NCBI GenBank assembly: GCA_934465535.1
Contig: CAKSKV010000016.1
Location: 1 to 22,885 of the forward strand
Direction of reading: 5' to 3'
DNA from: an uncultured Clostridia bacterium
GTDB lineage: Bacteria; Bacillota; Clostridia; Christensenellales; QALW01
DNA: 22,885 nt
Part shown: positions 1-7,348 of the stretch, piece after piece
Layout of the letters: each line of letters starts with the position of its first letter
Position numbering within the stretch: position 1 is the stretch's first letter
Notes under the pieces: generated by a model
The model's input: only the letters and a program-made list of their open reading frames with translations
Database searches by the model: none
What the model was told of the DNA's origin: nothing
Made by a program: the position numbers and the translations under genes

Positions 1-132
1 ATGCAGCCCAAGGTGCTGCAAAAGCTGCTGGGTCATGCCAGCATCAAAACAACAATGGATCGGTACGTTCATGTGACTGCCGAATCGCTGGATTATGCCA
101 TCAAGCAATTTCAGCAAAATGGTGTAGTCTGA
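1..132 (+). CDS. Tyrosine-family site-specific integrase, C-terminal end only
   Basis: The reading frame is open from the first base and stops with TGA at 130-132, leaving the last 43 residues. They contain the closing motif of phage/ICE tyrosine integrases, LLGHASIKTTMDRY. His12 is the late catalytic His, and Tyr22 is the nucleophile that forms the covalent 3'-phosphotyrosine link to DNA. The first ATG is almost certainly an internal Met, because the catalytic Arg/His boxes must lie upstream of the window. Short direct repeats and a small palindrome follow directly, as expected where an integrase gene sits at the end of its element. The enzyme would insert and excise that element. The family is clear. 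The element type (ICE, prophage or island) cannot be told from this fragment. Confidence 0.85.
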   Translation: MQPKVLQKLLGHASIKTTMDRYVHVTAESLDYAIKQFQQNGVV

Positions 133-179
133 TGAAATCCAATAAATCCAAATGCGGAAATGGTGTAAAAATGGTGTAA
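118..179 (+). repeat. Three direct copies of AATGGTGTA after the integrase stop
   Basis: Copies lie at 118-126, 159-167 and 170-178, the last two 11 bp (about one helical turn) apart. The first overlaps the final integrase codons. Short direct repeats beside an integrase gene are typical arm-type binding sites for the integrase N-terminal domain. This function is inferred from position and spacing only. Confidence 0.5.
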
Positions 180-205
180 CAGCCGAGCCGCCGAACGCTG
201 AAACC

Positions 206-220
206 CCTTGAAAATCAAGG
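206..220. other. Short palindrome, candidate attachment core
   Basis: CCTTGA and TCAAGG are perfect inverted arms separated by AAA, and lie between the arm-type repeats and the ychF ribosome binding site. A small inverted repeat flanking the crossover region is usual for tyrosine recombinases. It could equally be a chance hairpin in the ychF leader. Confidence 0.35.
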
Positions 221-244
221 AAAATCGAAGGAGAATGAGTATAT

Positions 245-1339
245 ATGAAATTAGGTATCGTAGGCCTGCCCAATGTAGGCAAAAGCACGCTTTTCAACGC
301 CATAACCCATGCCGGTGCGGAGGCAGCCAACTATCCCTTCTGCACCATTGAACCCAATGTAGGCATAGTGGCAGTCCCGGATGAACGGCTTGACCGTCTT
401 GCGGAAATGTACCACCCTGAAAAATACACCCCTGCCGTAATCGAATTTGTAGATATCGCAGGCCTTGTAAAGGGCGCAAGCAAGGGCGAGGGGCTGGGAA
501 ATAAATTTCTGTCCCATATCCGTGAGGTGGACGCCATAGTGCATGTTGTTCGCTGCTTTGAAAACCCGGATATAATCCATGTGGACGGCTCCATCGACCC
601 GGTGCGCGACAGCGAAACCATAAACCTTGAGCTGATATTCGCCGATATGGAAACCGTGGAAAAGCGCATTGACCGCGCTAAGAAAAACGCCCGCGGCGGC
701 GATAAAAGCTTCCTTGCCGAGGCAGAACTGCTTGAGCGTGCATATAAGCATTTGGAAGACGGACAGCCTATACGCTCCATGCAGCTCACCAAAGACGAGA
801 AAAAATATATGGATCAGCAATTTCTGCTCACCTCAAAGCCGGTTATATATGCCGCCAATATAAGCGAGGATGATATCGCCTGCGGCGACACTCTTCCCGC
901 CGTTGAGCGCCTGCGCGAGGTTGCCGCACGCGAGGGTGCGGAGGTGCTTGTTATAAGCGCCCGTATTGAAGAAGAGCTTTCCCAGCTTGATAAAGAGGAA
1001 GCAGCGGCCTTTCTTGAGGAGCTGGGGCTTAAGGAATCGGGGCTTGACCGTCTTGTAAAGGCCAGCTATTCCCTTTTGGGGCTTATAAGCTTCCTCACCG
1101 CCGGCCCGCAGGAGGTGCGCGCATGGACCATTACAAAGGGCACAAAGGCACCGCAGGCAGCCGGCAAAATACATTCCGACTTTGAGCGCGGCTTTATACG
1201 CGCCGAAGTTGTCGCGTACGATGCTCTTATGCAGTGCGGCAGCTATAACGCGGCAAAAGAAGCCGGGCTTGTGCGCTCCGAGGGCAAGGACTATGTTATG
1301 AAGGACGGCGATATCGTGCTGTTCCGCTTCAATGTCTGA
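245..1339 (+). CDS. ychF: Redox-regulated/ribosome-binding ATPase YchF (Obg-like)
   Basis: A 364-residue protein, the usual YchF length. It has the P-loop GLPNVGKST at residues 7-15, the DIAGLVKGAS switch region near 69-78, a NISED segment in place of the usual NKxD base-recognition motif (YchF prefers ATP over GTP), and the C-terminal TGS-like region ending DIVLFRFNV. In other bacteria YchF binds ribosomes and is linked to oxidative-stress control and translation. AAGGAG lies upstream of the ATG with a slightly long spacer of about 11 bases. Its upstream region is occupied by the integrase end, so its promoter may have been displaced or supplied by the inserted element. It converges on the pseudouridine synthase gene. 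Confidence 0.96.
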   Translation: MKLGIVGLPNVGKSTLFNAITHAGAEAANYPFCTIEPNVGIVAVPDERLDRLAEMYHPEKYTPAVIEFVDIAGLVKGASKGEGLGNKFLSHIREVDAIVHVVRCFENPDIIHVDGSIDPVRDSETINLELIFADMETVEKRIDRAKKNARGGDKSFLAEAELLERAYKHLEDGQPIRSMQLTKDEKKYMDQQFLLTSKPVIYAANISEDDIACGDTLPAVERLREVAAREGAEVLVISARIEEELSQLDKEEAAAFLEELGLKESGLDRLVKASYSLLGLISFLTAGPQEVRAWTITKGTKAPQAAGKIHSDFERGFIRAEVVAYDALMQCGSYNAAKEAGLVRSEGKDYVMKDGDIVLFRFNV

Positions 1340-1419
1340 TTTTCCCGTGCGGCTTTCTTTAACGGTGCACATAAAATCACGATGATAAAAGCACTTTACA
1401 AGCAGATATATTAAATTCA

Positions 1420-1447
1420 AAGCGGCAGGCCGTTAAGCCCGCCGCTT
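1420..1447. terminator. Convergent-gene hairpin terminator between ychF and rluA-type gene
   Basis: AAGCGGCAGGC pairs with GCCCGCCGCTT with one mismatch around a CGTTAA loop. A T-rich stretch (CTTATTTGATTTT) follows on +, and A-rich sequence precedes it for the opposite strand. Its place between two converging genes fits a bidirectional terminator. Confidence 0.65.
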
Positions 1448-1510
1448 CTTATTTGATTTTCCTGCCTTCCGTCCGTATCAGGTGTGCTTTTGCTCCTGCG
1501 AATCCCGATT

Positions 1511-2389
1511 TTATCTGATAAGCGCCTGCATATCCTCCGGCATATCCCGGAAAAACTCCATGCGCCTGCCGCTCACGGGATGCACAAGGCTTATATAACA
1601 GGAATGCAGCGCGCATCTTTCTATGCGTTCATCCTCACAGCCGTAGAGAAAATCCCCTATCAGCGGATGCCCTATATACGCCATATGCACCCTTATCTGA
1701 TGCGTCCTTCCCGTATCCAGCCGCAGACGCAGAAGAGCCGCATCCCCGTTTTCCTCAATAACTCGGTAATGCGTCACCGCACGCTGGCCATTCGGTGCAA
1801 CAATGCGCTTTATCGTAGGGCCCTCCGCCCGCATTATGGGCGCGTCAACAGTGCCCTGCGCCGGATGAGGAACACCCTTTGTCACTGCAAAATATTCCCT
1901 TATAAATTCCCCGTGCAGCTGCTTCTGCAGCTTTTCATGAGCATAAGCATGCATGGCAAAAACCGTCAGCCCGCTTGTTCCCCTGTCCAGCCGGTTTACT
2001 ATGCGCGTAACATAATTTACTCCTTCATTAAGGAAATATGCCGTAACCCTTCCCGCAAGGGAATCATCCCTGCGCCCCTTTGAGGGATGCACCGGCAGCG
2101 GCGCGGGCTTATTAAGCACCAGTATATCCTCATCCCGATACACTATGTCCGTCTCCCCCGGTGACGGCTCCACCCCGGGGGAGCAGTCCTCCTCCTGCTC
2201 TATTACAAGCTCCAGCACATCCCCCGGTTTCATGCGGAAATCGGCAAACACCGCCTGCCCGTTTACCAGCATCCTTCCCGGATGCTTTGTGCGCTTGAGC
2301 AGCCCGGAGGACACCCCCATTACCGAGCGCGCAAAATCTCTCACGGTTCCGCTGAAGTTATCGGACCGGGCTGTGAGAACCTTTTTCAT
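1511..2389 (-). CDS. RluA-family pseudouridine synthase
   Basis: A 292-residue protein of the RluA/RluD class, which isomerises uridine to pseudouridine in rRNA or tRNA. An S4-like RNA-binding segment covers about residues 1-65, with LVNGQ and KPGDVLEL typical of S4. The catalytic domain starts near residue 82 and contains VNRLDRGTSG at 131-140, whose Asp135 is the expected catalytic aspartate. RTHQIRVH and GHPLIGDFLYG follow, as is standard for the family. Which base it modifies cannot be read from sequence. It is downstream of the plsY-like gene on the same strand with about 190 bases between, including a hairpin, so it may have separate control. The start is preceded by GGGGAAGG. Confidence 0.93.
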   Translation of the reverse strand: MKKVLTARSDNFSGTVRDFARSVMGVSSGLLKRTKHPGRMLVNGQAVFADFRMKPGDVLELVIEQEEDCSPGVEPSPGETDIVYRDEDILVLNKPAPLPVHPSKGRRDDSLAGRVTAYFLNEGVNYVTRIVNRLDRGTSGLTVFAMHAYAHEKLQKQLHGEFIREYFAVTKGVPHPAQGTVDAPIMRAEGPTIKRIVAPNGQRAVTHYRVIEENGDAALLRLRLDTGRTHQIRVHMAYIGHPLIGDFLYGCEDERIERCALHSCYISLVHPVSGRRMEFFRDMPEDMQALIR

Positions 2390-2507
2390 TTCATACCTTC
2401 CCCTCGGGGCTTCTCTCCTGCGCTCTCGCGCGAAGGCGATTGCACCGCCGTTATTGTTTATCGCGCCGCAGGCATAAACCGCTTATAAAATACAAAAACC
2501 GCAGGCA

Positions 2508-2531
2508 GCCGGAGCCCGAAAGGCCTCCGGC
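2508..2531 (-). terminator. GC-rich hairpin after the plsY-like gene
   Basis: GCCGGAG at 2508-2514 pairs with CTCCGGC at 2525-2531. Read leftward, the stem is followed about nine bases later by GTTTTTGTATTTT. The T-run is somewhat distant, so termination may be partial, leaving the pseudouridine synthase gene partly co-transcribed. Confidence 0.45.
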
Positions 2532-2577
2532 CGCCCCGGCCCGCTTTCAAAACAAATGTATTATTCAAAAAACCGAA

Positions 2578-3183
2578 TTATCTCAGGCGTCTTCCCGTTC
2601 CCGAGCTGCCGAAGCCGTCATTTCGCGATGCAAATATCCCGGTCAGCACTGATCTTTCCAGCACCAGCGCATACCCGAACATCACCCATGCATAGGCTAT
2701 GCTCCAACCCGCCTTTACAAAAATGCTCACAAATATTGCAGCCAGCAGGCAGGTAATTATCACAAGCGGCTTATACAGCTTAATTCCCGCAAATATCAGC
2801 ACGCCCAGTACCAGCATCAGCAGCCCGAGCCACCAGCAGGACATTATCAGCACCCCGCCGTACGGCGCTATGCCGCGGCTGCCGCGGAAGCCCAAAGCCA
2901 CATTGAAGGTATGCCCCAGCATAACCGCAATTCCGCCTATCGCAATGCCCAGTCCGGAATCCCCGCCTATTATAAGGGTGGCAAAAAGTGCCGCAAGGAA
3001 GCCCTTGAGCACATCAATGCCCAGCGCAATAAGCGCGTAGTTCACACCCAGCTCCCGGAGTACGCCGGTTACGGTAACGGTGCTTTCCAGCTTTCTGCCC
3101 GCAATTTTGCCTGCAATGACCGTTCCCGGAATGCATCCCAAAAGAAACCCGATTATAAGTGAAATAACGATTTTCAGAAACAT
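2578..3183 (-). CDS. PlsY-like membrane protein (divergent glycerol-3-phosphate acyltransferase)
   Basis: A 201-residue, strongly hydrophobic protein with about five or six membrane segments. PlsY uses acyl-phosphate to acylate glycerol-3-phosphate, the first step of phospholipid synthesis. PlsY traits are visible: a helix ending LLGCIPG near residues 14-20, a DVLKG segment at 57-61, and GHTFNVALGFRGSRGIA at 90-106, which parallels the third PlsY motif (GHxFP...GFKGGKGVA). The glycine-rich GSGNxGATN motif expected near residues 33-42 is replaced by STVTVTGVLRE, and Lys in the third motif is Arg103. It may be inactive or have another substrate. It lies 3 bases after der, matching the der-plsY order of Firmicutes, but the usual gpsA is not next. 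A conventional plsY may exist elsewhere. Confidence 0.7.
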   Translation of the reverse strand: MFLKIVISLIIGFLLGCIPGTVIAGKIAGRKLESTVTVTGVLRELGVNYALIALGIDVLKGFLAALFATLIIGGDSGLGIAIGGIAVMLGHTFNVALGFRGSRGIAPYGGVLIMSCWWLGLLMLVLGVLIFAGIKLYKPLVIITCLLAAIFVSIFVKAGWSIAYAWVMFGYALVLERSVLTGIFASRNDGFGSSGTGRRLR

Positions 3184-3186
3184 AGC

Positions 3187-4509
3187 TCAACCTTCCTCTC
3201 CGTCTTTTTCTCTCAACATAAACCTTATCGGTGTTCCCGCAAAGCCGAAGGTCTTGCGGAAATAGTTCTCAAGATACCGCTGATAGGAAAAATGCATAAG
3301 CGATGCATCGTTTACAAACAGTACAAAGCTGGGCGGCGCCGCCGCAACCTGCGTGCAGTAGAATATTTTCAGCCTGCGCCCCTTGTCGGACGGCGGCTGC
3401 ATCACCGCCATTGCATCCTGAAGCGCGTCATTCAGTACGCCCGTGGATATCCTGCGCGTTGCCTGCTCATAGGCCGCCACAACATCGGGCAATATGCGGT
3501 TGAGACGCTGCCCAGTAAGCGCCGATATAAACTCCACGCTTACATAATCCATAAATGCAAGATCCGCCTCCAGCTTCTTTTTGAACTTGTCGGCCGTTTT
3601 GGAATCCTTCTCCACAGCATCCCATTTGTTTACAATAACCACCGACGCCTTGCCCTGCTCATGCACATATCCGGCTATCTTCACATCCTGCTCTGTTACG
3701 CCCTTTACCGCATCCACCACTATCAGCGCCACATCGCAGCGCCTTATGGCGTCCAGCGAGCGGATAACGCTGTATCTTTCAATGCTGTCGTCATCCACGC
3801 TGCGCTTGCGCCGTATCCCGGCCGTGTCCACTATATTAAAGGGGCGCTCCTGCCATATAAAGCCCGTATCTATCGCATCCCGCGTAGTGCCCGGTATATC
3901 GCTCACTATCGTGCGCTCCTGCCCCAGTATCTTGTTTACAAGCGAGGATTTCCCGGCATTCGGCTTTCCCACAACCGCTATGGAAATGCTGCCGTTTTCC
4001 TCCGCCTCCTGCTCTGCGGGAAGCAGCTGCACAATGCGGTCCAGCAAATCGCCTATTCCAAGCCCCTGCTGCGCGCTTATAACGCTGGGCTCGCCGAGAC
4101 CCAAGGAATAAAAATCGTACACATCATGCTCCTGCTTCGGGCTGTCCACCTTGTTTACAACAAGAATTATCCTGTGATGCCGCCTGCGCAGATACTGCGC
4201 AATATCCGCATCATCCGCGGTAAGCCCCGCCCTTGCATCGGTAAAAAACAGTATCACATCGGCGGTGTCCACCGCCACCTCCGCCTGACGGCGCATCTGG
4301 CGGAAAAACACATCCTCGCTTTTAAGCTCTATGCCCCCCGTATCAACAACGGTGAAGGTCTTTCCCAGCCACTCTGCATCTCCGTATATACGGTCGCGTG
4401 TCACTCCCGGCGTATCCTTCACTATGCTCATGCGTCTGCCCAGCAATTTATTGAAAAATGTGGATTTTCCCACATTCGGTCTGCCTACTATGGCCACCAA
4501 GCCCTTCAT
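3187..4509 (-). CDS. der: Ribosome-assembly GTPase Der (EngA)
   Basis: A 440-residue tandem-GTPase protein that matures the 50S ribosomal subunit. The first G domain has GRPNVGKST at residues 9-17 and a DTPGVTRDR switch. The second has GKPNAGKSS near residue 180, DIPGTTRDAID, and an NKWD base-recognition motif. The C-terminal KH-like domain includes the usual PPSDKGRRLKIFY segment. An in-frame ATG lies 15 bases further upstream, but the start chosen at 4509 is preceded by AGAGGT at good distance and gives the standard N-terminus MKGLVAIVGRPN. A candidate extended -10 promoter lies in the 150-base gap upstream. The plsY-like gene follows after 3 bases, so these two are translationally close. 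Confidence 0.97.
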   Translation of the reverse strand: MKGLVAIVGRPNVGKSTFFNKLLGRRMSIVKDTPGVTRDRIYGDAEWLGKTFTVVDTGGIELKSEDVFFRQMRRQAEVAVDTADVILFFTDARAGLTADDADIAQYLRRRHHRIILVVNKVDSPKQEHDVYDFYSLGLGEPSVISAQQGLGIGDLLDRIVQLLPAEQEAEENGSISIAVVGKPNAGKSSLVNKILGQERTIVSDIPGTTRDAIDTGFIWQERPFNIVDTAGIRRKRSVDDDSIERYSVIRSLDAIRRCDVALIVVDAVKGVTEQDVKIAGYVHEQGKASVVIVNKWDAVEKDSKTADKFKKKLEADLAFMDYVSVEFISALTGQRLNRILPDVVAAYEQATRRISTGVLNDALQDAMAVMQPPSDKGRRLKIFYCTQVAAAPPSFVLFVNDASLMHFSYQRYLENYFRKTFGFAGTPIRFMLREKDGEEG

Positions 4510-4567
4510 ACTTACCTCTTTCATAATCTCTGCATGAAGCTCAATACCATGACAACTTCACGCAAAA

Positions 4568-4576
4568 ATTGTACCA
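4568..4576 (-). promoter_or_regulatory. Extended -10 promoter candidate for der
   Basis: On the minus strand the sequence reads TGGTACAAT (TGn plus a TACAAT hexamer), about 60 bases before the der start in AT-rich DNA. No good -35 hexamer is seen at the normal spacing, which is common for extended -10 promoters. It would allow der to be transcribed separately from the gene upstream. Confidence 0.4.
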
Positions 4577-4659
4577 TAAAATTAAGAATAAACCGTAAAG
4601 ACAGCGAAAAATATCGTTAAACAATTCGTTTTTCGGTTTGACCGCAGTCACTTGCGCAT

Positions 4660-5979
4660 CTATTGCGGCTTTTCCTGCCCGATAAGGGAATAAACAAAGC
4701 TCTCCCCGTCGTTATCGGTGGGGCGTATGTTCACATTCAGCCACCCCTTCAGATCCTCCAGCGTAAGATCGTCCAGGAAGGTGTCCTTACCCTCCCTGAG
4801 CATACTCTTTGAAAGCAGCAGCTCACTTCCCAGCTTCTTACCCTCCAGCTGCACGGCAATATCCTTGCAGGTAAGCAGCCCCGTAACCGTAACGCTTTCA
4901 CCGAAAAAGAAATTGCGCACCGGATATACCTGCACCGAAAGGTTGGGAAAGCGCTCCTGCACCTTCTGCGCCATCTTGCGGATAAACGGCGCCACCGATA
5001 CCCCGCAGGCAATGGATATTTCCCTGTCGGTGATCCACGGCGGCAGCAGCGGATCCTCCAGTGTTTCCGTAACCTCGCGCTCCATCTTTGCAAGCATGCC
5101 CACTCCGTTGCCCAGCTGACAGAAATCCTCATAGGTTTCGTACTTGGGCACATCCTGCCCTGCTATCAGGTACATCTCGTCCGCCGCGAAGATAAAGCGC
5201 GTCCCCTTCATTTCAAGGCACCGCTTCTGCCAGTCCTCTATCTCCGCAAGAATGTACGCCGCATCGGACGGCATCACCCGGCGCAGCTTTTCCAGCCCGC
5301 TTCTGTGATAGGTAAGCCCCACCGGCACCACCGCAAGGCTTTTGCAGTGCGGATGCAGCACCAGCAGATCCTCAAAGGTCTTCCTCAGCTGGAAGCCGTC
5401 ATTATACCCGGGGCACAGCACCACCTGCGCGTGAAAATCTATTCCGCCCTGCGCCAGCTTTTCAAGCATAGGCATTATCTCGCCGCCCTTGGGGTTGCCC
5501 AGCAGCTTCGCCCTCAGCTCCGGATCGGTGGCATGCACGGAAATATAAAGCGGGCTTATCTTTTGCCTGATTATTCTTTCCAGCTCCCCCTTGCGAAGAT
5601 TCGTAAGGGTAACATAGTTGCCCATTATAAAGGACATCCGCCAGTCGTCGTCCTTTACATACATGGTGGAGCGCATATGCGGAGGCAGCTGATCCACAAA
5701 GCAGAAAAGGCACTTGTTGCAGCAGTGCCGCAGCTTTATCATGTCGTTTTCAAAGCTAAGCCCGATTATCTCGTCCTCGTATTTGTCAATATCGTATATC
5801 GTGACCTCGCCCGAAGCATCCATCACGGACATGGAAAAGCTTTCCTTGGACTGATAATACTCGTAATCCAGTATATCCTCCACCGGCTGCTCATCAAAGG
5901 CAAGCAGATAATCTCCCGGTTTTATTCCCAGCTCCTCTGCTATTGAGTTTTCCGCTACGGCCGTAATCTTATGCTTCAT
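4660..5979 (-). CDS. DUF512 radical-SAM protein with N-terminal PDZ domain
   Basis: A 439-residue protein of the conserved clostridial/cyanobacterial DUF512 family. Residues 1-65 look like a PDZ domain (ENSIAEELGIKPGDYLLAF). Then comes a radical-SAM-type cluster motif, Cys86-x3-Cys90-x2-Cys93 in HCCNKCLFCFVDQLP, expected to bind a [4Fe-4S] cluster and SAM. The following GNYVTLTN, PLYISVHATDP and LCPGYND segments are family hallmarks, and the C-terminal third is DUF512. The reaction is unknown as far as I know. Its place in front of der is frequent in Clostridia, suggesting a link to ribosome or membrane maturation, but that is only guilt by association. The leftward promoter upstream is near consensus. 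Confidence 0.9.
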   Translation of the reverse strand: MKHKITAVAENSIAEELGIKPGDYLLAFDEQPVEDILDYEYYQSKESFSMSVMDASGEVTIYDIDKYEDEIIGLSFENDMIKLRHCCNKCLFCFVDQLPPHMRSTMYVKDDDWRMSFIMGNYVTLTNLRKGELERIIRQKISPLYISVHATDPELRAKLLGNPKGGEIMPMLEKLAQGGIDFHAQVVLCPGYNDGFQLRKTFEDLLVLHPHCKSLAVVPVGLTYHRSGLEKLRRVMPSDAAYILAEIEDWQKRCLEMKGTRFIFAADEMYLIAGQDVPKYETYEDFCQLGNGVGMLAKMEREVTETLEDPLLPPWITDREISIACGVSVAPFIRKMAQKVQERFPNLSVQVYPVRNFFFGESVTVTGLLTCKDIAVQLEGKKLGSELLLSKSMLREGKDTFLDDLTLEDLKGWLNVNIRPTDNDGESFVYSLIGQEKPQ

Positions 5980-6027
5980 AATATGCCCTTTTCACAAAAT
6001 CGCTTACAAGTCTTATACTCCTTATAT

Positions 6028-6056
6028 ATTATCCGATATTTCGACCGAATTGTCAA
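6028..6056 (-). promoter_or_regulatory. Sigma-70-type promoter for the DUF512-der group
   Basis: On the minus strand TTGACA (6051-6056) and GATAAT (6028-6033) are separated by exactly 17 bases. The -35 is perfect and the -10 differs from consensus at one base. It points at the DUF512 start about 50 bases downstream and is one of the best-matching promoters in the window. Confidence 0.8.
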
Positions 6057-6319
6057 TGTGCAATAAATAAAATCCGTGCAAAAGCGCAAATAAATCCGGA
6101 TATCGGCAAATACTAACAGCAGCAATATCCGCCAATGCCTTCCGCCCAAAGCCTTTATTTTTTGTCCCTCGGCACTGTCCGCCGATGCGGCGATACACAG
6201 ATTTTACATTTCTTTACGATTATTTTTCTTTTGGACGCATGCGGATTTTACCTTGCCGCCGTAGAATGGCAGCGTAGAAAAAAGATATATAAAAAATGTT
6301 TTCTAAGGAGGAAACAGAT
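6057..6319 (+). other. Divergent leader region upstream of pstS
   Basis: This stretch lies between the leftward DUF512 promoter and pstS and has no convincing gene. A short open frame at 6135-6323 runs into the pstS start and has no protein-like features. The interesting content is TTTACA-like repeats at 6203-6252 (listed separately) and a TAGAAT -10-like hexamer at 6262-6267 without a matching -35, as expected for an activator-dependent promoter. AAGGAGG lies just before the pstS ATG. Confidence 0.5.
6203..6252 (+). promoter_or_regulatory. Candidate Pho-box repeats upstream of pstS
   Basis: TTTACA (6203-6208), TTTACG (6213-6218) and the weaker TTTTTC (6223-6228) recur every 10 bases. A further TTTACC lies at 6247-6252, roughly three helical turns on. 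Firmicute PhoP binds TT(A/T/C)ACA-type direct repeats spaced about 11 bp, so spacing and sequence are close but not exact. The repeats precede a -10-like TAGAAT. Control by a PhoB/PhoP regulator at low phosphate is expected for pst genes. The site itself is inferred. Confidence 0.35.
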
Positions 6320-7195
6320 ATGAACAAAGGTATTAAAAAGTTTCTTATAGGCGCAGCCGCCTGCGTGCTTGCACTTACTCTTACCGCCTGCGGCCAGAGC
6401 AGCGCCTTTGATGCAAAAAAGGACATCACCGTCATCTCCCGCGAAAAGGGATCCGGCACCCGCGGAGCCTTTATAGAGCTTTTCGGAATTGAACAAAAGG
6501 ACGCAAACGGCAACAAGGTGGACCGCACCAGCAGCGAAGCCCAGCAGACCAACAGCACCTCGGTAGTGCTTACGACCGTCGCAGGCAATAAATACGCCAT
6601 CGGCTATATCTCTTTGGGCTCCCTGAACTCCACCGTAAAGGCCCTCAAAATAGACGGCGCCGAAGCTACGGCGGAAAATGTCAAAAACGGCTCCTACAAA
6701 GCCTCCCGTCCCTTCAATGTAGTATATAAGGGCGAGCTTGACGAGCTTGCAAAGGATTTCCTGGGCTACATCATGAGTGCCGAAGGTCAGGCCGTCATCG
6801 AAAAAGCCGGCTATATAGCCTCCGATGCCTCCGCTGCCCCCTATTCCGGAAGCAAGCCCGCAGGCCGCATAACCGTAGGCGGCTCCTCCAGCGTAACACC
6901 TGTTATGAACAAGCTCAAGGAAGCCTATGCCGCCATCAACCCCTCCGCCGAGATCATCATTCAGGAATCCGACTCCACCACCGGCATCAACGGTGCCATT
7001 GACGGAGTGTGCCAGCTGGGCATGGCCTCCCGTGCACTTAAGGACAGCGAAAAGGAAAAAGGCCTCACCGATGTAAAAATTGCGCTGGACGGCGTTGCGG
7101 TAATCGTAAACAACGAAAACCCCACCGATGCCCTCACCTCCGCGCAGGTAGGCTCCATCTTCATGGGCGAAACCAAAACCTGGGAGCTTAAGTAA
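6320..7195 (+). CDS. pstS: Phosphate-binding lipoprotein PstS, circularly permuted
   Basis: A 291-residue lipoprotein that captures phosphate outside the cell for PstCAB. The start at 6320 is set by AAGGAGG; an upstream in-frame ATG would translate through that site. A signal peptide ends in the lipobox LTAC with Cys24. The order of halves is unusual. Residues 35-165 carry ITVISREKGSGTRGAF and the YIMSAEGQAVIEKAGYI helix, normally the second half of PstS. Residues 185-291 carry GGSSSVTPVM (starting at 187), the QESDSTTGINGAI segment, GMASRALKDSE and the closing IFMGETKTWELK, normally the first half. A Ser/Ala/Pro-rich linker (about 166-183) joins them. Both phosphate-binding loops are present, so a working two-lobed fold is plausible. 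It begins the pst-pho series. Confidence 0.88.
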   Translation: MNKGIKKFLIGAAACVLALTLTACGQSSAFDAKKDITVISREKGSGTRGAFIELFGIEQKDANGNKVDRTSSEAQQTNSTSVVLTTVAGNKYAIGYISLGSLNSTVKALKIDGAEATAENVKNGSYKASRPFNVVYKGELDELAKDFLGYIMSAEGQAVIEKAGYIASDASAAPYSGSKPAGRITVGGSSSVTPVMNKLKEAYAAINPSAEIIIQESDSTTGINGAIDGVCQLGMASRALKDSEKEKGLTDVKIALDGVAVIVNNENPTDALTSAQVGSIFMGETKTWELK

Positions 7196-7211
7196 ACTCA
7201 AGCGAATGTAT

Positions 7212-7253
7212 CGGCAAAGTCCCGCAGGCACAAAGTGCAGGCGGGCTTCGCCG
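7212..7253 (+). other. Long stem-loop between pstS and pstC
   Basis: CCCGC-AG-GCAC, loop AAA, GTGC-AG-GCGGG forms a stem with a symmetric AG/AG internal loop at 7221-7245. It is extended outward by AAG/CTT and CGGC/GCCG. No T-run follows, so it is not a simple terminator. Such a hairpin after the binding-protein gene of an ABC operon commonly protects the upstream mRNA and raises binding protein over permease. That role is inferred. The rest of the 153-base gap holds only the pstC ribosome binding site. Confidence 0.55.
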
Positions 7254-7348
7254 TATAATGACATCCGCACGGTAAATGGCCCGCCCGTCGGTTTAACTAT
7301 AAATATTTCTCCCAAAGGGATGCTCTCCCCGCGGGGAAAGGAGCAGCT

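Larger units (their letters stand above)
1..220. mobile_element. Probable right-hand end of an integrated element next to ychF
   Basis: The segment has a truncated integrase gene, three AATGGTGTA repeats and the palindrome CCTTGA-AAA-TCAAGG, which lies 24 bases before the ychF start. I infer that an integrase-driven element occupies the DNA to the left and ends in the ychF leader. The exact boundary is not visible because the other attachment site lies outside the window. Confidence 0.5.

Noticed and set aside
4509..4524. der start five codons earlier
   Set aside because: The earlier ATG lacks a ribosome binding site, whereas AGAGGT is well placed for the later one and the N-terminus then matches the family.
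3292..4620. 442-codon plus-strand frame opposite der
   Set aside because: It is antisense to the well-conserved der gene, is rich in His/Tyr/Arg without domains, and is a composition shadow.
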